A model generated the notes under the pieces. That model was not told the origin of the DNA and did no database searches. It was given only the letters and a program-made list of their open reading frames with translations. From the NCBI GenBank assembly GCA_039179965.1, contig JBCDEC010000167.1, forward strand, positions 1-10,154: a DNA stretch of 10,154 nucleotides, in the 5' to 3' direction. Of this stretch, positions 6,369 to 10,154 are shown in pieces (positions within the stretch are counted from its first letter, which is position 1; each line of letters begins with the position of its first letter). This DNA comes from Marinibacterium sp039179965. GTDB lineage: Bacteria > Pseudomonadota > Alphaproteobacteria > Rhodobacterales > Rhodobacteraceae. A program made the position numbers and the translations under genes.

Positions 6369-7678
6369 GGACGCACGCCGCACATGTCAAGAACCGTCGC
6401 GGCGATGACCTTCGTGGTTTCGATCAGGCTGTCGATCTCGACGCATTCATTGTTGCCGTGAAACCCGTCGCCCGAAGGGCCGTAGATGATGGGCACAACG
6501 CCCTTGCCAGCATAGTGGGCCGCATCCGTGACCGCTTCAAAGCCCTTCAGGCGCGGCGGTTTGGATTGGAACTGCGCCGCCCGCGCCAGGGTCGCCTGGG
6601 TCAGCGGATGATCCTCGGGCGTGTTCATCGGCGGAAAGTGCAGCCCCCACAGCGACCATTCGATCTTGGGCGGATGGTCCCGCATCCATGGATCCATCTG
6701 GGCGAAATGGTGCAGGAAAGACTCAAATTCCGACTGCACATCGGCAAAACGCTCCTGCGGCATGAATTTGTAATCAAGCACGATGGTACAGACATCCGAG
6801 ATCATCGCCGCATTGGTCATGATCGCGGGGTTGCCGTCTTCGCCCATCCCGGCGCCGCCCATGATCGTGCCGGGATTGATGGTGGCGAGACCGGCGGGCA
6901 TCAGCGGGTGATTGGTGCTCTGGCACCGGCTGGTCTCAAAGTCGCGCAGCGCAGCGATGAAGCGGGTGGCAAGTTCGATGGCATTGACGCCGGGTTCCAA
7001 GCGCCCGGGCGTGTCATGCTGCGGCCAGATCATATTGTAGCGCCACCCGGCGTGCGACTGCTTTCCGAAGATCGTGACCTTTGTCCAGTCAAGCCCACCT
7101 TCGGCGGGGATCACATCGCCCCAGGTGGGTTCTGCGATGATCGCATGTTTGGCCAGGTGGCCGCGGTCCACCACGTCAATCGCGCCAAAGCCCCCGGCTT
7201 CCTCGTCGACGACCGTATGAATTGACAGCCGTCCCTCAAGTTCGACACCCGCCTGCCGGATCGCCCGCGCTGCGGAAATACAGGCCGCAATGCCGCCTTT
7301 CATATCGACGGCGCCGCGGCCCCAGACCTTGCCCGCATCCAGCTGGCCACCGAAAGGATCGCGTTGCCAGGCGCCGGAATCGCTCACCGGCACCACATCG
7401 ACATGACCGCACAGGATCAGGCTCTTCTCTTCCGACCCGGGCAGATCGGAAATCACATTGGGCCGGTTCTTGAAGGTCTCAAACCGGGTCAGGTCAAAGC
7501 CCAGTGGCGCCAGGTCTTCGGAGATCCGATCCTGCACATCGGATTCCCGGTTGAGCCCCTGTTCGGCCTGAAACTTCGGGTTCACCGAGGGAATGCGCAC
7601 CAGATCCTGAGTCAGGGCGACAACGTGATCCTTGTCGGCTTCAATTGCAGCCATGACGGCTTTGAGCGCTGTTTCCAT
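6365..7678 (-). CDS. M20-family metallopeptidase, ArgE/DapE-type deacylase
   Basis: This is a zinc-dependent amidohydrolase of the family of acetylornithine deacetylase and succinyl-diaminopimelate desuccinylase, which removes an acyl group from an amino-acid-like substrate in the cytoplasm. From ATG 7678 it has 437 residues. Metal-site residues by motif are His92 and Asp94 in CGHVDVVPV, Asp125 in GRGAVDMKGG, Glu159 (general base) and Glu160 in VDEEAGG, Glu183 in AEPT, and His407 in SGDGFHGNNE. His209 in QSHAG belongs to the dimerisation domain and usually completes the neighbouring site. The start at 7678 is chosen over an in-frame ATG at 7693 because GGGAG lies eight bases before it. It is the first gene of the operon, about 100 bases after a promoter candidate. 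It is unlikely to be the biosynthetic ArgE or DapE, given its catabolic neighbours and a larger size than those enzymes (about 375-385 residues). Confidence 0.92.
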   Translation of the reverse strand: METALKAVMAAIEADKDHVVALTQDLVRIPSVNPKFQAEQGLNRESDVQDRISEDLAPLGFDLTRFETFKNRPNVISDLPGSEEKSLILCGHVDVVPVSDSGAWQRDPFGGQLDAGKVWGRGAVDMKGGIAACISAARAIRQAGVELEGRLSIHTVVDEEAGGFGAIDVVDRGHLAKHAIIAEPTWGDVIPAEGGLDWTKVTIFGKQSHAGWRYNMIWPQHDTPGRLEPGVNAIELATRFIAALRDFETSRCQSTNHPLMPAGLATINPGTIMGGAGMGEDGNPAIMTNAAMISDVCTIVLDYKFMPQERFADVQSEFESFLHHFAQMDPWMRDHPPKIEWSLWGLHFPPMNTPEDHPLTQATLARAAQFQSKPPRLKGFEAVTDAAHYAGKGVVPIIYGPSGDGFHGNNECVEIDSLIETTKVIAATVLDMCGVRP

Positions 7679-7783
7679 CCGCAGATCTCCCATACTTCCG
7701 CGTTTTCAACTGTCAACCCGCTCGGCTGCGCATGTTGCGGCGGGGTCTGCAGCGCAGCAGCGGCGGCTGTACTCACCTCTCGG

Positions 7784-7813
7784 AGCGTAGAGAAAAGAAA
7801 AATTCAGAGTCAA
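7784..7813 (-). promoter_or_regulatory. Candidate sigma-70 promoter of the deacylase-transporter operon
   Basis: On the minus strand TTGACT (7808-7813) and TACGCT (7784-7789) are separated by 18 bases in an AT-rich stretch. The -35 box matches five of six consensus bases, and the -10 box keeps T, A and the final T. Transcription would begin near 7777, leaving a leader of about 100 bases before the deacylase ATG. It is the best pair in the divergent intergenic region. Confidence 0.5.
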
Positions 7814-7830
7814 CAAAAAACCAAGTGACT

Positions 7831-7844
7831 GAAAATCTGTTTCC
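7831..7844. promoter_or_regulatory. Possible regulator operator, GAAA-N6-TTCC palindrome
   Basis: GAAA ATCTGT TTCC differs by one base from GGAA-N6-TTCC, which I recall as the site reported for the RpiR-family regulator IolR of Sinorhizobium meliloti. It lies 16 bases before the GTG of the divergent RpiR gene and 17 bases upstream of the -35 box of the catabolic operon. A regulator bound here could control both directions. It is a short, AT-rich match and only suggestive. Confidence 0.3.
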
Positions 7845-7859
7845 AAAAAATATCCCGAG

Positions 7860-8705
7860 GTGACCATTCGACGGCAGATCGAAGCCTCTTCCGCTTCTCT
7901 TGCCCATTCCGAACGCAAACTGGCTACGGCGCTCCTGTCGGACTACCCCTCGGCGAGGCATGGCTTCATTCAGGGCCTGGCCGAACGCGCCGAGGTCTCG
8001 CCGCCCTCGATCTTGCGCTTTGTCGCGAAGACGGGCCTGGGCGGCTATTCGGATCTGCAAAAACGGATGCTGACCGAATTTCGCGAGGGTGAGCGGTCGC
8101 CCATGGATCTCCATGCCGCCGCCAAACAGATCGATGGCGGGTCTCTGTCCGGGTTCCCGGGCCGAGCGGCTGAGCAAATGGCGTCCGCAAGTGATGCCAT
8201 CGCGGAGGATCAGTTCGACCGCATCTGCGATCTTCCGAACAATCGCAAACGCAAGGTTTACGCCGCAGGGGGCCGGATCAGCGACACGGTTGCGCTTATC
8301 CTGTCGTTTCATCTGCGCCAGTCCCGCGAGGATGTGTTTCACGTCCCCCGCGACCCAGACGTCTGGCCCGACGACCTTTTGCGTATGCGACAGGGAGACG
8401 TCTTTTTCCAGGTCGATTTCCGCCGCTCCCAAAAGACCCTCGTGCCTCTGGCCGCGCAGGCCCATGCGCGCCGCACCCAGGTGATCTTGATGACTGACTA
8501 AGGTCTGTCTCCGGCCACGTGAACTGCATCCGTAGTCATCGCGGTGCCCATTGATACCGGCCCAGAATGGGACAGCTACAGCACCGCCCTGGCCGTGACA
8601 GAGGCCAGTGTGACCCGGATTGCCGAGCGCACATGGGGCGACACCCGCGCCCGCATCGCGGCTTGGGACGTCGCGCGCGACACGATACTGGAAAGCGACG
8701 GCTGA
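7860..8705 (+). pseudogene. MurR/RpiR-family transcriptional regulator interrupted by two in-frame stops
   Basis: RpiR regulators carry an N-terminal helix-turn-helix and a C-terminal sugar-isomerase (SIS) domain that senses a small molecule, often a phosphosugar. The first 213 codons, from GTG 7860, encode the HTH (LAERAEVSPPSILRFVAKTG, about residues 41-60) and most of the SIS domain (KVYAAGGRISDTVALILSFH, then GDVFFQVDFRRSQ, then TQVILMTD). TAA at 8499-8501 interrupts exactly where the family continues TD-x-x-LSP. Beyond it the same frame reads GLSPAT, TGA at 8520-8522, then TASVVIAVPIDTGPEWDSYS and RTWGDTRARIAAWD, the usual RpiR tail, ending at TGA 8703-8705. No frameshift is needed: the span is exactly 282 codons. 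CAA to TAA and CGA to TGA would each explain a stop. A truncated 213-residue protein may still be made. No good Shine-Dalgarno sequence precedes the GTG. It is divergent from the catabolic operon and its likely former regulator. Confidence 0.85.
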
Positions 8706-8930
8706 GCGACCCAGGACAGGCGCACTGGGGTCAGCGACATCCTCTGGCGAGGCGCAATCCGCCAGACAACCCACGAAACCCGCCGGCTTCGGATCCCCAC
8801 CATGAGTCTTAGCCCTTGACTTGAAACATCAATTCAGAATCCACAAAAGCTCCACGCTCAACTGACCCAGACCGCGTCTAGCATCCCGGGCAGCGGCATT
8901 TTTGCGCCCGTGTTGTGTGGAGGGTTTGTT
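8706..8930. other. Intergenic region between the broken regulator and the membrane protein gene
   Basis: This stretch of about 225 bases shows no reading frame with recognisable protein character. TTGACT at 8815-8820 resembles a -35 box, but nothing at the right spacing looks like a -10 box. A GGAGGG ribosome-binding site at 8919-8924 belongs to the following gene. I see no terminator, repeat or RNA structure. Confidence 0.45.
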
Positions 8931-9617
8931 TTGGAAAAGAAAATCGAAGAGGCCGCGCGGGCGATCAACCGTGCCGGGTACACCGTGGAATTCGCACCGC
9001 CGCGGGTGGGCGCGCTGACCTGGTTGACCTCACGGATCGCCGGTCCCGGAGGGCTCTATAATCTCGGCAATGTCCTGGCCCTGGTGGCAGGCCCCGCCCT
9101 GCTGCTCCACGCGTCCTGGGGGCAGATCGGCGTTCTGGAGGCGATCCATCAACACCTGATCGGAACCCCGGAGGCCATATGGCTGACGTCCTCGATCCTC
9201 ACTTTCCTGATCGCAGGCGAGATCTATCATCGCGCCTATCAGCCCTATGCAGCGGCAGCGACGCGGCTGATCCAATGGGGCGATCTCTTGTCTGGCGTGG
9301 CAGCGGTATTGCTGGCCATCACCCTCATTCTGGTCGGAAACACCGGACTGGCGCTTGTGGCCGGCGCGTTGCTGGCGGGCGGAAAGCTTGGCAACGCGAT
9401 CTTGCCCAGCCTCCATCTCAGAGGAGAAGTACGCCTCGCCGCGCTCTTGCGCTACAGTGCGATCGTCAGCCGCGCTCCCTCGCTGGCGGTCTACGGCTGG
9501 GTCGTGCTCGAGGGCCTGCAGGCCGCGATCCCGCTGGCAGATCTGATGATGCCGCTGGTCATGATCGTCTGTTTCCTGCTCTGGCTGGCGGCCGATCTCC
9601 TGCTGCTCAGGCGATGA
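8931..9617 (+). CDS. Uncharacterised integral membrane protein, about six membrane segments
   Basis: I do not recognise this family. From TTG 8931 the product has 228 residues. A charged cytoplasmic-type N-terminus (MEKKIEEAARAINRAGY, probably helical) and a Pro-rich link (FAPPRVG) precede membrane segments at about residues 42-61, 82-102, 117-136, 138-156, 184-203 and 205-226. The chain ends on Arg227-Arg228. Possible functional residues inside or beside segments include Glu97, His100 and Tyr103 (segment 2), Asp118 (segment 3), Lys152 and Asn155 (segment 4), Glu194 (segment 5) and Asp222 (segment 6), an unusual number of charged groups for a simple anchor. The TTG start is chosen because GGAGGG lies six bases upstream; an in-frame GTG at 8910 lacks such a site. 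It reads away from the catabolic cluster and has no partner gene in the window, so no role can be assigned. Confidence 0.75.
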   Translation: MEKKIEEAARAINRAGYTVEFAPPRVGALTWLTSRIAGPGGLYNLGNVLALVAGPALLLHASWGQIGVLEAIHQHLIGTPEAIWLTSSILTFLIAGEIYHRAYQPYAAAATRLIQWGDLLSGVAAVLLAITLILVGNTGLALVAGALLAGGKLGNAILPSLHLRGEVRLAALLRYSAIVSRAPSLAVYGWVVLEGLQAAIPLADLMMPLVMIVCFLLWLAADLLLLRR

Positions 9618-9906
9618 TCTGCGGTGTCGGGTCAAGCCGGGAAGCTCCCCGCGTGACGTGATCTGCGGGGAGCATCGGCGTCGACACTATGCCCATGATT
9701 GTGCGCATGACCGCGCTGGGCAGGGGGGCGGGCGACCTCAGCGGATCCAGGTCCTTATTCGCATCGCAATTGGTCACAAGCTGCGCAAGCTTGCCCAAAA
9801 GGCGGCTACATTTGGTCGCAAACTGTCGGATGTGGACGAGCAGGGTATGTCGCATCTGTCGCAGACTGATAACATCATCCGGTCGCGGTACATTCGGATA
9901 GGGCAT
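9607..9906 (-). CDS. Doubtful small ORF, no recognisable function
   Basis: A 99-codon frame runs from ATG 9906 to a stop overlapping the 3' end of the convergent membrane protein gene by 11 bases. An AGGTGA sequence, a six-base match to the anti-Shine-Dalgarno sequence, precedes it, but only three bases from the ATG, which is too close. A GTG is immediately upstream at 9909. The product has a basic middle (KCSRLLGKLAQLVTNC) and a Pro-rich second half, with no motif I know. Codon third positions are less GC-biased than in the neighbouring genes. It spans the hairpin at 9644-9673. Chance is the more likely explanation. Confidence 0.15.
   Translation of the reverse strand: MPYPNVPRPDDVISLRQMRHTLLVHIRQFATKCSRLLGKLAQLVTNCDANKDLDPLRSPAPLPSAVMRTIMGIVSTPMLPADHVTRGASRLDPTPQIIA
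9644..9673 (+). terminator. Hairpin behind the membrane protein gene
   Basis: GCTCCCCGC (9644-9652), a 12-base loop, then GCGGGGAGC (9665-9673) form a perfect 9-bp stem 26 bases after the stop codon. No T run follows, so it may be a transcript-end stabiliser or a Rho-associated end and not a classical intrinsic terminator. A 10-base direct repeat, TGATCTGCGG, occurs at 9615-9624 and 9659-9668. Confidence 0.4.
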
Positions 9907-10154
9907 CACTCACCTTTGCCTACCGATGTATATCATGAAACCTGCTACCGCCTGCACAGACAGATTGGGCCACAGGTGTACTCTGGGAGTAGGGTCACTC
10001 GTATCCCGACTTTGACGCCAGCGGTGCTCGATAGGCTCGAAACGCGCCAAATCTCGGATAAATCGTAGGAAAATACAGAGACAAAAACGGGGTTGTCGTG
10101 TCCGTGAATTTTAAGGGCTGGTTTCCTCTGTGCTATGTCAAGGGCTCATAGAAC
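9674..10154. other. Right-hand region with no convincing gene
   Basis: These 480 bases carry overlapping weak frames on both strands, none with family features, and look less GC-rich than the rest of the window. The last 90 bases are AT-richer and contain AAGGGCT twice (about 10113 and 10140) and a small CTATG/CATAG inverted repeat near the edge. A TTGACA reads leftward at 10136-10141, without a matching -10 box. I looked for insertion-sequence ends and transposase remnants and saw nothing I could support. It may be the upstream region of a gene beyond the edge. Confidence 0.4.

Noticed and set aside
7689..7716. TTGACA followed 16 bases later by TATGGG, just before the deacylase.
   Set aside because: The start of transcription would fall within a few bases of the ATG at 7678 and lose the GGGAG ribosome-binding site. 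The pair at 7784-7813 is better placed.
8499..8522. Programmed stop-codon readthrough or selenocysteine in the RpiR gene.
   Set aside because: Two different stops (TAA and TGA) within eight codons, no Sec-insertion hairpin that I can see, and no precedent in this family. Simple inactivation is more likely.
7773..8774. A 333-codon minus-strand frame, longer than the interrupted regulator opposite it.
   Set aside because: The plus strand reads as RpiR HTH and SIS sequence on both sides of the stops, whereas the minus frame has no recognisable domain. It is an antisense shadow even though it is uninterrupted.
9674..10154. Possible insertion-sequence remnant at the right edge (repeated AAGGGCT, small inverted repeat).
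   Set aside because: No transposase motif in any frame and no terminal inverted repeat pair or target duplication visible.

Overview
The window is a high-GC stretch of bacterial chromosome or large replicon. Most of it is a nutrient-uptake and catabolic gene cluster. The protein sequences (HAAT-type ABC transporter, RpiR regulator, M20 deacylase), the GC-rich codon use and the AT-rich divergent promoter region look like an alphaproteobacterium, probably Rhodobacterales/Roseobacter-type. That placement is by feel; no rRNA or other marker gene is present to confirm it.

Layout. Seven genes on the minus strand, read from 7678 down to 1024, form one tightly packed operon. In order they are an M20-family (ArgE/DapE-like) deacylase, an alpha/beta-fold hydrolase, a periplasmic binding protein, two ATPases (LivG, LivF) and two permeases (LivH, LivM). 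Junctions are 4-base ATGA overlaps (deacylase/hydrolase and LivG/LivF), a 12-base gap (hydrolase/binding protein), a 48-base gap with a strong hairpin (binding protein/LivG), and near-zero or overlapping joins (LivF/LivH, LivH/LivM). A clear intrinsic terminator at 773-794 follows. Then, still on the minus strand, comes a 3-hydroxyisobutyrate-dehydrogenase-family oxidoreductase cut by the left edge of the window.

Divergent from this operon at 7860 is an RpiR/MurR-family regulator (HTH plus SIS domain). It is interrupted by two in-frame stop codons seven codons apart; the same frame continues with a recognisable RpiR C-terminus to 8705. It is therefore a probable pseudogene, a truncated regulator, or a sequencing artefact. 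The region between holds a plausible promoter for the catabolic operon (7784-7813) and a GAAA-N6-TTCC palindrome that could be the regulator's operator.

Right of this is a plus-strand gene for an unidentified protein with about six membrane segments (8931-9617, probable TTG start), a hairpin just behind it, and about 500 bases with no convincing gene.

Working model (inference): the binding protein and LivHMGF complex import a small amino-acid-like or acylated compound, and the deacylase and hydrolase cleave amide or ester bonds in it inside the cell. The dehydrogenase may process a product. The substrate cannot be read from the sequence. I saw no CRISPR array, tRNA, rRNA, complete insertion sequence or phage gene.
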